DNA of 64,000 nt from Caldifermentibacillus hisashii (GTDB lineage: Bacteria; Bacillota; Bacilli; Bacillales; Caldibacillaceae): assembly GCF_027568575.1 (NCBI RefSeq), contig NZ_JANUVP010000002.1; one strand, 5' to 3'. The notes below the pieces were generated by a model that saw nothing but the letters and a program-made list of their open reading frames with translations, was not told where the DNA came from and did not search any database. Made by a program: the position numbers and the translations under genes. Each line of letters begins with the position of its first letter. Within the stretch, counting starts at the first letter, position 1. This document shows positions 1 through 8,629 of the stretch, in pieces.

Positions 1-939
1 GGCTTTTTATCATTTTTAATCGTGAAAAATCCTTTATCCGATACATATGTGGAAAAATTACGTTCTGACGCTATGACTGTGTCTTCAGTAAAAGATGCTT
101 TATTGATTGAAATTGAAGAAAAATCAGCGCAATATGAAGTTCCACCTCAAGATGCCAAAATTGATCGTGTATGGAAAAAAATGCCAGGTTATAATGGCTT
201 GAAAGTTGATATAGATGCTTCCTATGATAAAATGAAAGAAGATGGTGTCTTTGATGAAAATAAACTTATATTTAAACAAGTCTCGCCTAAAGTTCATTTA
301 GAAGATTTGCCACCTGCACCAATCTACCGCGGACATCCTGACAAACCAATGATCGCTTTGACGATTAATGTTGCGTGGGGTAATGAATATTTATCTTCCA
401 TATTGGCTACGTTGAAAAAGCACAATGTTCAAGCCACATTTTTTCTTGAAGGACGTTGGGCCAAGGAAAATCCCGACCTAGTCAAAATGATTGATGAAGG
501 CGGCCATGAGATCGGGAATCATTCTTACAGCCATCCGGATATGAAAACAATAAGCAATGACCGAACCAAAAAGGAATTGGCAGATACGAATGAAATCATT
601 CGTGCGACAATTGGTAAGGCACCTGCACTTTTTGCACCGCCGAGTGGAAGTTATCATGATAAAACGGTCGAAATCGCAAATGATATGGATATGAAAACAA
701 TTATGTGGACGGTGGACACGATCGACTGGCGAGATCCCCCGGTTTCTACTTTGTTAAACCGTGTTCTAAAACAATTGCATAACGGCGCAATCATTTTGGC
801 TCACCCGACCCGTTCAACGGATGCGGCTCTTGAGAAGTTGTTAACTGAAATAAACGAAAAAGGGTACAAGATCGGAACGGTTTCTAACCTGCTTGATGAA
901 AAACGGTTGAATTACAGAACAAGTGAATCGGGCAGTTGA
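1..939 (+). CDS. ylxY: polysaccharide deacetylase YlxY, 5' end cut by window
   Basis: NodB-type polysaccharide deacetylase, probably acting on cell-wall or spore peptidoglycan outside the membrane. The deacetylase core is visible: PMIALTINVAWGN near the start of the domain, then the metal-binding segment EIGNHSYSHPDM (His-x3-His type), then FAPPSGSY and AIILAHPT. The first base in frame is open to the left (codons G-F-L-S-F-L-I before a GTG at 22), which looks like the end of a membrane anchor or signal, so the true start lies upstream of the window. In Bacillus the gene sits just before mlpA, as here. The usual first catalytic Asp motif (TFDD) reads TINV, as in the YlxY subgroup, so activity is uncertain. 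Confidence 0.85.
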   Translation, partial: GFLSFLIVKNPLSDTYVEKLRSDAMTVSSVKDALLIEIEEKSAQYEVPPQDAKIDRVWKKMPGYNGLKVDIDASYDKMKEDGVFDENKLIFKQVSPKVHLEDLPPAPIYRGHPDKPMIALTINVAWGNEYLSSILATLKKHNVQATFFLEGRWAKENPDLVKMIDEGGHEIGNHSYSHPDMKTISNDRTKKELADTNEIIRATIGKAPALFAPPSGSYHDKTVEIANDMDMKTIMWTVDTIDWRDPPVSTLLNRVLKQLHNGAIILAHPTRSTDAALEKLLTEINEKGYKIGTVSNLLDEKRLNYRTSESGS

Positions 940-1076
940 TATATGTAGCAATCAAATACATATATTCATCGTTGATAAAAAGTTCATTTATAATTTTTAC
1001 TCACGGGTTTGATTAATAAAAATTATTGAAGACGTAATAATAAATATAGAATAGCTCTGAATTAGGAGGAACTTAC

Positions 1077-2312
1077 TTGATAAAAAAATATACTTGTCAA
1101 AATGGCGTTCGGATTGTACTTGAAGAAATACCGACAGTCCGGTCTGTGGCCATTGGGATTTGGGTAAAAACCGGTTCACGGTACGAAACAAGAGAGCAAA
1201 ACGGTATTTCACATTTCCTTGAACATATGTTTTTTAAAGGAACAGAAAATCGTTCGGCACAAGAGATTGCTGAGTCCTTTGATCGGATCGGCGGACAAGT
1301 TAATGCGTTCACTTCAAAAGAATATACTTGTTATTATGCCAAAGTATTAGACACCCATACGAAAGTAGCATTAGACTTATTGGCAGACATGTTCTTTCAT
1401 TCGGTATTTGATGAAAATGAAATTGCGAAAGAAAAAGGCGTTGTCTTGGAAGAAATTAAAATGTACGAAGATACGCCGGATGATATTGTCCATGATTTAT
1501 TAAGCAAAGCTATTTACGGTAATCATCCCTTAGGTTATCCGATATTAGGTATAGAAGAAACATTGCAAACATTTTCCGGAGACACATTAAGGCAGTATAT
1601 GCATCATGCATACAGACCGGAAAATGTTGTCGTCTCTATTGCCGGGAATATTAATGAAATATTTATTAATGATGTTGAAGCACGCTTTGGACATTATGAA
1701 GGTGGGAAAGAACAATTCCGGATTGAAAAACCGTCTTTTTATCAAGAAAAACTTGCGCGAAAAAAAGAAACGGAACAGGCTCATCTATGTATAGGTTTTC
1801 AAGGCCTTCCGTTTGGTCATGAAGATATCTATTCGGTAATTATTGCCAACAATGTTCTTGGTGGAAGCATGAGCAGCAGACTTTTTCAAGAAGTACGTGA
1901 AAAAAGAGGCTTGGCCTACTCTGTGTATTCTTATCACACAGCGTTCGAGGACAGTGGATATTTAGCCATATATGGAGGAACCGGAGCAAATCAATTGGAT
2001 AGTTTATATGAAACTATTCAAGAAACGCTACACTTGTTCGTAAAAGAAGGAATTTCTGAAAAAGAATTAACCAACAGCAAAGAACAGCTGAAAGGGAACT
2101 TAATGCTCGGCTTAGAAGGTACCAACAGTCGCATGAGTCGAAATGGGAAAAATGAATTGTTATTAAGAAAACATCAGACTTTGGATGAAATTATTGATAT
2201 GATCGATGCAGTACAAAAAGAGGATGTCGATCGAATGATAAAGGAAATTTTTACTGAAAAAGCCTCAGTTGCCTTGATTAGCCCGGATGGAAAAATACCA
2301 CAATTGCTGTAA
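1077..2312 (+). CDS. mlpA: M16-family zinc protease MlpA (YmxG)
   Basis: Processing-peptidase-like M16 zinc metalloprotease, 411 aa, the usual length. The inverted zinc motif HFLEH lies at residues 46-50, with the third ligand Glu expected in EEIKMYED about 77 residues on. The C-terminal half carries the typical RGLAYSVYSYH segment that closes the cleft. The start is TTG at 1077, chosen because AGGAGG sits at 1064-1069 and the protein begins directly with the M16 fold. It follows ylxY and precedes ymxH, the standard Bacillus order. In B. subtilis the orthologue has been linked to exoenzyme regulation; its physiological substrate is not known to me. Confidence 0.93.
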   Translation: MIKKYTCQNGVRIVLEEIPTVRSVAIGIWVKTGSRYETREQNGISHFLEHMFFKGTENRSAQEIAESFDRIGGQVNAFTSKEYTCYYAKVLDTHTKVALDLLADMFFHSVFDENEIAKEKGVVLEEIKMYEDTPDDIVHDLLSKAIYGNHPLGYPILGIEETLQTFSGDTLRQYMHHAYRPENVVVSIAGNINEIFINDVEARFGHYEGGKEQFRIEKPSFYQEKLARKKETEQAHLCIGFQGLPFGHEDIYSVIIANNVLGGSMSSRLFQEVREKRGLAYSVYSYHTAFEDSGYLAIYGGTGANQLDSLYETIQETLHLFVKEGISEKELTNSKEQLKGNLMLGLEGTNSRMSRNGKNELLLRKHQTLDEIIDMIDAVQKEDVDRMIKEIFTEKASVALISPDGKIPQLL

Positions 2313-2425
2313 ATGATTCAATATTCATCTTGTCAGCTTCCAACGACAAAATCACATTCCTGCTTGTCCTGCCCTTCTAAAATGATCGAACTGCTAATAC
2401 ATTATAAAAAGAAGGACAGGAAAGG

Positions 2426-2686
2426 GTGAGTGAATTGCGCTTGAGTGAATTGGGAGGTAAGGAAATCGTTGACGTAAAAAAAGCCGAGAGATTAGGTGTC
2501 CTCGGTCAAACCGACTTGGAAATCAATGAACAAACCGGGCAGATAGTCGCTTTAATCATTCCAACAGGAAAATGGTTTCAATTTCGTAAGGCACAAGGAG
2601 AAATTCGTGTACCCTGGAAATATATAAAAAAAATCGGGACAGATATGATTATCATTGATTTCCCGGATGAAGAATATGAAGATTAA
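2426..2686 (+). CDS. ymxH: YlmC/YmxH-family PRC-barrel sporulation protein
   Basis: Small protein of 86 aa with one PRC-barrel domain (LSELGGKEIVDV near the N-terminus; VPWKYIKKIGTDMIIID near the end), family YlmC/YmxH. No enzymatic residues are expected. The GTG start at 2426 overlaps a purine-rich GGACAGGAAAGGG stretch that serves as ribosome binding site. Conserved neighbour of mlpA and dpaA. It is followed at once by a strong intrinsic terminator, so the dpaAB genes downstream need their own promoter. Confidence 0.9.
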   Translation: MSELRLSELGGKEIVDVKKAERLGVLGQTDLEINEQTGQIVALIIPTGKWFQFRKAQGEIRVPWKYIKKIGTDMIIIDFPDEEYED

Positions 2687-2698
2687 AAATTAGCAATA

Positions 2699-2729
2699 AG
2701 CAATCGAGTAAAATCGGTTGCTTTTTTTT
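2699..2729 (+). terminator. intrinsic terminator after ymxH
   Basis: AGCAATCGA (2699-2707) pairs with TCGGTTGCT (2714-2722) with one G-T pair and a 6-nt loop, followed by a run of seven T. It closes the mlpA-ymxH unit. Confidence 0.85.
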
Positions 2730-2759
2730 ATAAAATTAGAAAGGAAAAATTTCCAACAC

Positions 2760-2787
2760 ACACATAGATAAAAGACATCATATGATA
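2760..2787 (+). promoter_or_regulatory. putative sigma-K promoter for dpaAB
   Basis: CATATGATA at 2779-2787 fits the sigma-K -10 consensus CATANNNTA exactly, with an AC dinucleotide at 2760-2761 seventeen bases upstream as the -35 core. spoVF is a known late mother-cell sigma-K operon in B. subtilis. Assignment is by motif only. Confidence 0.55.
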
Positions 2788-2845
2788 ATAAAGAATTTGG
2801 TGTCATGGTTCTTGGAAATTGTAACGAAGAAGGTGAAAATACTTC

Positions 2846-3748
2846 ATGTTAACAGGTTTGCACATAGTGATTATGGGTGGTGACGCTAGACAAATTGAGG
2901 TCATCCGAAAATTAAGCGAACTGGGTGCGAAGATATCTTTGATTGGTTATGAACAACTGGATCATTCTTTTACAGGAGCTGTTAAAGAAAAAATTGATGA
3001 GATAAATTGGCAGGAGATAGATGCAATTATATTACCTGTCGCAGGTACAAGTTTAGATGGGGAAATCGATACCATCTTTTCTAATGAACATATTCGCATA
3101 GACGAAAATAAAATAAGCAAAACACCGCCGCATTGTACCATTTATTCCGGGATTACGAATACTTATTTGACGAAAATTACACAAAAGGCAGGAAGAAAAT
3201 TAGAATTAATATTTGACCGTAATGATGTAGCCATCTATAACTCGATTCCGACGGTAGAAGGTATCATTATGCTCGTCATTCAAAATACTGACTTTACCAT
3301 TCACGGTTCCAAGACGGTTGTTCTCGGTTTCGGGCGCAATGGAATGACGATCTCCAGAGTTTTTCATGGACTTGGAGCAAAATTAAAAGTAGGTGTCAGG
3401 AACGCAGAACATATTGCTCGAATCGAAGAAATGGGTTTAGATTCTTTCCATCTTAACGATCTTGAAGAATTTGTAAAAGATGCAGATATTGTCATCAATA
3501 CAATCCCTCACTTAGTCGTAACTGCAAATGTCATTTCAAAAATGCCTCATCACACACTGATTATCGATATAGCTTCCAAACCGGGAGGAACGGATTTTCG
3601 CTATGCAGAAAAACGGGGGATTAAGGCTATTTTAACCCCGAGTTTGCCGGGTATTGTTGCTCCGAAGACAGCCGGACAAATTTTGGCCAATGTTCTCGTC
3701 GAGTTATTACATGATGATTTATTAAAAAGAAAGGGGAACGTAAAATGA
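2846..3748 (+). CDS. dpaA: dipicolinate synthase subunit A
   Basis: SpoVFA, 300 aa, full length. With DpaB it converts dihydrodipicolinate, the lysine-pathway intermediate made by DapA, to dipicolinic acid in the mother cell; DPA then goes to the spore core. The C-terminal half is a Rossmann NAD(P) domain with VVLGFGRNGMTISRVF (G161, G163, G166). The N-terminal domain begins VIMGGDARQIEVI. It overlaps dpaB by 4 bp (ATGA), indicating coupled translation. The asd-dapG-dapA operon that supplies its substrate pathway lies next door. Confidence 0.96.
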   Translation: MLTGLHIVIMGGDARQIEVIRKLSELGAKISLIGYEQLDHSFTGAVKEKIDEINWQEIDAIILPVAGTSLDGEIDTIFSNEHIRIDENKISKTPPHCTIYSGITNTYLTKITQKAGRKLELIFDRNDVAIYNSIPTVEGIIMLVIQNTDFTIHGSKTVVLGFGRNGMTISRVFHGLGAKLKVGVRNAEHIARIEEMGLDSFHLNDLEEFVKDADIVINTIPHLVVTANVISKMPHHTLIIDIASKPGGTDFRYAEKRGIKAILTPSLPGIVAPKTAGQILANVLVELLHDDLLKRKGNVK

Positions 3749-4338
3749 AAGTAGAAGGAAAAAGAATCGGTTTTGGATTAACCGCATCCCATTGTACGTA
3801 TGATCAAGTTTTACCGGAAATTGTTAAATTAGTAGAAAATGGCGCAGAAGTCGTACCGATCGTTACTTGGACGGTAAAAAATACAACGACCAGATTTGGA
3901 TCCGGAGAAGAGTGGATTGAAAAAATTGAAAGAGCAACCGGTAATAAAGTCATTGATAATATTGTCGACGCAGAGCCGCTTGGGCCAACATATCCCCTCG
4001 ATTGCATGGTCATAGCACCCATGACGGGAAACTCGATAAGTAAAATGGCAAACGCATTAACAGATTCTCCGGTGTTAATGGCTGCAAAGGCAACCATGAG
4101 AAATCACCGACCGGTCGTACTTGGAATCTCAACGAATGATGCGCTTGGTCTGAATGGTGTAAACCTGATGCGACTCATCGCGGCAAAGGATATATACTTT
4201 ATTCCATTTGGCCAAGATGATCCTTATAATAAACCGAAATCAATGGTTGCTGACATGACTCTACTGCTTGAAACGGTAGAAGCTGCTTTAGAACATAAAC
4301 AAATTCAACCGGTATTGATTGAACGGTATAAAAAATAG
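3745..4338 (+). CDS. dpaB: dipicolinate synthase subunit B
   Basis: SpoVFB, 197 aa, flavoprotein-like fold (family shared with phosphopantothenoylcysteine decarboxylases). Visible family segments are RIGFGLTASHCTYDQV at the N-terminus and APMTGNSISKMANALTDSPV in the middle. It is the second subunit of dipicolinate synthase. The ATG lies inside the dpaA stop (ATGA), so it is surely co-transcribed and translationally coupled with dpaA. Confidence 0.96.
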   Translation: MKVEGKRIGFGLTASHCTYDQVLPEIVKLVENGAEVVPIVTWTVKNTTTRFGSGEEWIEKIERATGNKVIDNIVDAEPLGPTYPLDCMVIAPMTGNSISKMANALTDSPVLMAAKATMRNHRPVVLGISTNDALGLNGVNLMRLIAAKDIYFIPFGQDDPYNKPKSMVADMTLLLETVEAALEHKQIQPVLIERYKK

Positions 4339-4485
4339 ACGTATTTCAATTGAAGCAACAATATGTTAAGATAAATTATCAATTGTCCACTTCCAATATA
4401 TTTTTAAAACAAAAAAATTATCCATAATTTCCTGGAGTATGATAAAATATAGGATAAATCAGGTTAACACGTTGTGACGTGTGAT

Positions 4486-4523
4486 GGGAAATCGAATTAG
4501 GCTATATTCGATTCCCTTTTTTT
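4486..4523 (+). terminator. terminator or attenuator just upstream of asd
   Basis: GGGAAATCGAAT (4486-4497) pairs with ATTCGATTCCC (4506-4516) with one bulged A, followed by seven T. It ends 44 bases before the asd start. It can terminate dpaAB transcripts. A weak -10-like TAAAAT at 4443-4448 upstream would make it an attenuator for asd; this is inference. Confidence 0.75.
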
Positions 4524-4567
4524 AAAACGATAAAATGAAATGGTCAAGATTGGAAGGGGAAAAACAA

Positions 4568-5617
4568 ATGGCAAATAATCGTTATCATGTTGCAGTTGTT
4601 GGAGCCACCGGTGCAGTAGGCGAACAAATGATTAAAACATTGATAGAAAGGGATTTTCCAATATCAAAATTAACTTTACTATCCTCAGCTCGTTCTGCCG
4701 GAAAAACAGTTCAATTTAAAGGTGAAACAATAACTGTTCACGAAGCAAAACCGGAAAGTTTTGAAGGTGTAGATATTGCTTTATTTTCTGCGGGTGGAAG
4801 TGTTTCGAAACAATTGGCTCCGGAAGCTGTGAAAAGAGGAGCAATTGTCGTTGATAATACAAGTGCATTTCGAATGGATCCGGATGTACCATTGGTTGTA
4901 CCTGAAGTAAATGAAGAAGACTTGCAAAAACACCAAGGAATTATTGCAAATCCAAACTGTTCGACGATCCAAATGGTAGTCGCTTTGGAACCGATTCGCC
5001 AAAAATTCGGTTTAAATAGAGTCATTGTCTCAACTTACCAAGCAGTAAGCGGTGCAGGTAACCAAGCTGTTCAAGAATTGTACAGTCAAACAAAAGATGT
5101 TTTAGATAATAAAGAAGCTCAAGCAAAGATTCTGCCTGTAAAAAATGATAAAAAACATTATCAAATTGCTTTTAATGCGATTCCGCAAATTGATGTTTTC
5201 CAAGATAACGGTTTTACTTTTGAAGAAATGAAAATGATTAATGAAACGAAAAAAATTATGCATATGCCCGAACTCAAAGTAGCGGCTACTTGTGTCCGTA
5301 TTCCGGTAGCGTCCGGACATTCCGAATCGGTTTATTTTGAAGTTGAAACAGATCACGTAAGTACTTTAGAAATTAGAAATCTTTTATCTACTGCCCCGGG
5401 GATTGTTCTGGAGGATAATCCGAGTGAGCAAATTTATCCGTTGGCAACGAACGCTGTCGGTCAACGTGATGTGTTTGTTGGTCGGATTCGTAAAGACTTA
5501 GATGAAAAAAATGGCTTTCACATGTGGGTTGTTTCCGACAATTTACTAAAAGGAGCGGCATGGAATTCTGTGCAAATTGCCGAAAGTTTAATAAGACTCG
5601 GTCTGCTTAATAAATAA
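4568..5617 (+). CDS. asd: aspartate-semialdehyde dehydrogenase
   Basis: Reduces aspartyl phosphate to aspartate semialdehyde, the branch point to DAP/lysine, methionine and threonine. 349 aa with NADP-binding VVGATGAVGEQ at residues 10-20 and the catalytic Cys131 in NPNCSTIQMV. An in-frame ATG at 4535 exists, but GGAAGGGG at 4552-4559 points to ATG 4568, giving the canonical N-terminus MANNRYHVAVVG. First gene of the asd-dapG-dapA cluster, although about 290 bases of repeat DNA separate it from dapG. Confidence 0.96.
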   Translation: MANNRYHVAVVGATGAVGEQMIKTLIERDFPISKLTLLSSARSAGKTVQFKGETITVHEAKPESFEGVDIALFSAGGSVSKQLAPEAVKRGAIVVDNTSAFRMDPDVPLVVPEVNEEDLQKHQGIIANPNCSTIQMVVALEPIRQKFGLNRVIVSTYQAVSGAGNQAVQELYSQTKDVLDNKEAQAKILPVKNDKKHYQIAFNAIPQIDVFQDNGFTFEEMKMINETKKIMHMPELKVAATCVRIPVASGHSESVYFEVETDHVSTLEIRNLLSTAPGIVLEDNPSEQIYPLATNAVGQRDVFVGRIRKDLDEKNGFHMWVVSDNLLKGAAWNSVQIAESLIRLGLLNK

Positions 5618-5870
5618 TAAAGTGAAACTTCCATCAGTGGGATTCTTCCCGCTGATGGTTAGTTGAACCAATCGGGCACTTACGGGAACTTATCTTCCTC
5701 TTTACATCTTTGATTTTACTTAAGACTTAAGAGGAAGATTTAGTGACCGTTTGTGCGGGATAAAGTGAAACTTCCATCAGTGGAGTTTGCCTCATCCCCA
5801 CCCATCTTTATTGTAATCTCAAAATCTTGAGGTGGGGGTCTTAACTCGCCGTTAAGGTGGGATAATGAAA
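5618..5870 (+). repeat. composite dispersed repeat (families A and B) between asd and dapG
   Basis: Element A spans 5618-5765: it opens with AAGTGAAACTTCCATCAGTG (5620-5639), contains an inverted CCATCAGTGGG/CCCGCTGATGG hairpin and ends in CCGTTTGTGCGGGA. The opening motif recurs at 5762. Element B spans 5796-5862: CCCACC... TCTCAAAATCTTGAGG ...GGTGGGA. The same A sequence recurs reversed at 63590-63727, A+B reversed at 53014-53153, and short A ends at 36859-36905 and 58478-58500. Non-coding, probably small non-autonomous elements. They fill the whole asd-dapG gap. Confidence 0.8.
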
Positions 5871-5910
5871 TACGACTATTGGCATAACTTTTTTTTGGTT
5901 GAGGTGTTAT

Positions 5911-7188
5911 ATGAGAAAAATTATCGTACAAAAATTTGGCGGTACCTCTGTACGAACAGAAGAAAACCGTTTGCATGCATTAAAACATATAAAAAAAGTA
6001 ATTGAAGAAGGATATAAATCGGTTGTCGTTGTTTCCGCCATGGGAAGAATGGGCGACCCTTATGCAACAGATACTTTGCTCTCCCTTGTCGGCGGTTCAA
6101 ATACAAAAGTATCAAAGCGCGAACAAGATATCCTTATGTCATGCGGAGAAGTAATCTCGTCGGTTGTTTTTACAGAAATGTTGCTGGAAAACGGGATCAA
6201 AGCTGCCTCATTAACCGGGGCTCAAGCGGGATTCCGCACAAACGATGATTTTACAAATGCAAAAATTGTCGAAATGGATACGACCCGGTTATTAAAGGAA
6301 CTTGAATCTCATGATGTCGTTGTGGTTGCCGGATTTCAAGGAATCACCGCTAATGGCGATATGACAACGATTGGACGCGGCGGCAGTGATACATCTGCAG
6401 CAGCCTTGGGGGCAGCGTTACAAGCCGATTGGATCGATATTTTTACAGATGTAGCCGGAGTCATGACAGCTGATCCAAAATTGACTGAAAAGGCTCGCCC
6501 ACTAGATATTGTTACGTATAATGAAGTGAGCAATTTAGCCTATCAGGGGGCAAAAGTCATTCACCCGCGAGCAGTAGAAATCGCTATGCAAGCAGATGTT
6601 CCGATTCGTGTGCGCTCTACTTATTCAGATGCAAAAGGGACATTGGTTACAAAGTTATCAAAAATAAAACGGGGAACGGATATCAAGGAAAGATTAGTCA
6701 CTGGAATCGCCCATGTCTCCAACGTAACGCAAATAAAAGTATTGGCAAAAAAAGGTCAATTTAATTTACAGGTGGAAGTATTTAAGGCGATGGCTTCGGA
6801 GCAAATCTCGGTAGATTTCATAAATATATCACCGAATGATGTCGTCTATACAGTGAGTGACGATATGGCCGATAAAGCGAAAGCAACACTGGAATTATTA
6901 GGATATGAACCATATTTAGAAAAACATTGTGCAAAGGTGTCGGTCGTTGGCGCAGGAATTACCGGCGTACCTGGTGTTGCATCGAAAATCGTAACGGCTT
7001 TATCAAATCAAGGGATTCGAATTTTACAATCGGCTGACAGTTATACAACAATCTGGGTATTAGTAAAACAAGATGATCTAAAAAAAGCGGTCAATGCACT
7101 TCATGATGCATTTCAACTGGAAAAAGCCGAAATCGATGTTGAGGCGATTGATGAAAAAAGCTCATTTATAAACAAAATGAAGGAGTGA
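5911..7188 (+). CDS. dapG: aspartate kinase (DapG-type)
   Basis: Phosphorylates aspartate, the first committed step of the aspartate family pathway. 425 aa: amino-acid kinase domain with KFGGTSV at residues 8-14 and the TIGRGGSDTSAAALGAAL substrate/ATP loop, then two ACT domains at the C-terminus. The ATG at 5911 is chosen for the GAGGTG at 5901-5906; a TTG at 5899 is in frame but would overlap that site. Placed between asd and dapA, it is the DAP-responsive isozyme by synteny. No lysine riboswitch is visible upstream, in keeping with that role. Confidence 0.94.
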   Translation: MRKIIVQKFGGTSVRTEENRLHALKHIKKVIEEGYKSVVVVSAMGRMGDPYATDTLLSLVGGSNTKVSKREQDILMSCGEVISSVVFTEMLLENGIKAASLTGAQAGFRTNDDFTNAKIVEMDTTRLLKELESHDVVVVAGFQGITANGDMTTIGRGGSDTSAAALGAALQADWIDIFTDVAGVMTADPKLTEKARPLDIVTYNEVSNLAYQGAKVIHPRAVEIAMQADVPIRVRSTYSDAKGTLVTKLSKIKRGTDIKERLVTGIAHVSNVTQIKVLAKKGQFNLQVEVFKAMASEQISVDFINISPNDVVYTVSDDMADKAKATLELLGYEPYLEKHCAKVSVVGAGITGVPGVASKIVTALSNQGIRILQSADSYTTIWVLVKQDDLKKAVNALHDAFQLEKAEIDVEAIDEKSSFINKMKE

Positions 7189-7193
7189 AGAAA

Positions 7194-8072
7194 ATGAGCA
7201 TTTTTGGACGAATATCTACCGCGATGGTTACTCCTTTTGATGCAAAAGGGAATATTGATTTTCAAAAAACATCCCATTTGGTTGAATATTTGCTGAAAAA
7301 TGGCAGTGATTCGCTTGTCATCTCAGGTACAACCGGTGAATCACCGACTTTGACTTTTGAGGAAAAAGCGGCATTATTTAAACATGTTGTAAACGTAGTT
7401 GGTAAACGAGTTCCTGTTATCGCCGGTACCGGTAACTATAACACAAAGGACTCGATTGAATTAACGAAAAAAGCCGAGGACATTGGTGTCGATGCCATTT
7501 TACTCGTTGCTCCTTATTATAATAAGCCGAATCAAGAAGGTTTGTATCAGCATTTTAAGGCAATTGCCGAAAGTACGAGTTTACCGGTTATGATTTATAA
7601 TATTCCGGGTCGTTCGTCAGTTAATATTGAGCCGGAAACAATCATCCGTTTGAGCGAAGTCTCAAACATAAAAGCGGTGAAAGAAGCGAGCGGAAATCTT
7701 GTGCAAATGACTCAAATCATAGCAAATACGCCGGATGATTTCGTTTTATATTGCGGGGACGACAGTTTAGCGCTGCCGACTCTTTCCATCGGTGGTGTCG
7801 GTGTTGTTTCTGTTGCTGCGCATATCATTGGGAATGAAATGCAACAAATGATTCAAGCGTTTTTCTCGGGAAATGTTACAGAGGCAGCAAAATGGCATCA
7901 AAAACTTTTGCCGATTATGAAAGGATTGTTTGCCGCCCCTAGTCCGGCTCCGGTAAAAACCGCATTACAATTAAAAGGTTTAAATGTCGGTTCCGTCCGT
8001 TTGCCTCTTGTTCCACTAACAGAAAAGGAACGGAATAAATTGGCAGAATTGTTAAAGACGCTTGATCATTAA
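7194..8072 (+). CDS. dapA: 4-hydroxy-tetrahydrodipicolinate synthase
   Basis: Condenses pyruvate with aspartate semialdehyde; its product feeds lysine, DAP for cell wall and, in sporulation, dipicolinate through DpaAB. 292 aa TIM barrel. Catalytic residues are visible: T46-T47 in SGTTGES, Y135 in MIYNIPGR and the Schiff-base Lys163 in IKAVKEASG. AAGGAG at 7180-7185 points to ATG 7194; the GTG at 7185 overlapping the dapG stop is less likely. Six bases after dapG, same operon. Confidence 0.96.
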   Translation: MSIFGRISTAMVTPFDAKGNIDFQKTSHLVEYLLKNGSDSLVISGTTGESPTLTFEEKAALFKHVVNVVGKRVPVIAGTGNYNTKDSIELTKKAEDIGVDAILLVAPYYNKPNQEGLYQHFKAIAESTSLPVMIYNIPGRSSVNIEPETIIRLSEVSNIKAVKEASGNLVQMTQIIANTPDDFVLYCGDDSLALPTLSIGGVGVVSVAAHIIGNEMQQMIQAFFSGNVTEAAKWHQKLLPIMKGLFAAPSPAPVKTALQLKGLNVGSVRLPLVPLTEKERNKLAELLKTLDH

Positions 8073-8629
8073 TACCTAAAAAGGATTTTCTAAATCATTT
8101 TCACAAAGTATCATGTGCAACCTGTATAGTTTGAAGAAATATTGATTCTAAGCATAAATTTTTTAGAAAATATACTTTTTGGTACAATCAATTTTATTCG
8201 ATCAAAATATGTTAAAATTACGGGACATCCATACATGTGAAAATTCTTAGTTGGATAAATGAACAACAACCAACTTAGGACCTCTTCACAATCGGGTGTC
8301 CCGATTATTATATTCATATTGTAATCAGTAAACTATGATAAAATGATATAAGTCCAAAAAAAAGTTGCAGTGGAATGAAGACAGGATAACTTTTTCATCG
8401 GGTTATTTGTAAACAATCGATGAAAAAGTTATGATAAAAATACATAATTGATATATTCCCCCCATTTTAAAAACCTAACGAGCAAAGTACAATATTTTGC
8501 GTTTGAATACATAAAATTCAATGATATTTAGTTGAAATTTCTCGTGGTAATCATCCAAAAAGGTAGTTTGGTTGGTTTAATTGCTGAAAATTATTTATTT
8601 TATTATATACTAACAGGAGGCTGTTTTAT
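8073..8629. other. 557-bp intergenic region between dapA and rnjB
   Basis: No convincing gene. It holds a small hairpin AATCGGG/CCCGATT around 8289-8305 and, at 8386-8432, a perfect 15-bp inverted repeat (described separately). AT-rich; promoters for rnjB probably lie here, but none can be fixed by eye. Confidence 0.6.
8386..8432. repeat. perfect 15-bp inverted repeat upstream of rnjB
   Basis: ATAACTTTTTCATCG (8386-8400) and CGATGAAAAAGTTAT (8418-8432) are exact reverse complements around a 17-nt loop. No T-run follows on either strand, so it is not a typical terminator; it may be a regulator-binding or mRNA-leader structure. Confidence 0.8.

Noticed and set aside
4339..5910. Lysine riboswitch upstream of asd or dapG
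   Set aside because: No L-box core is visible; the asd-dapG gap consists of dispersed repeats.
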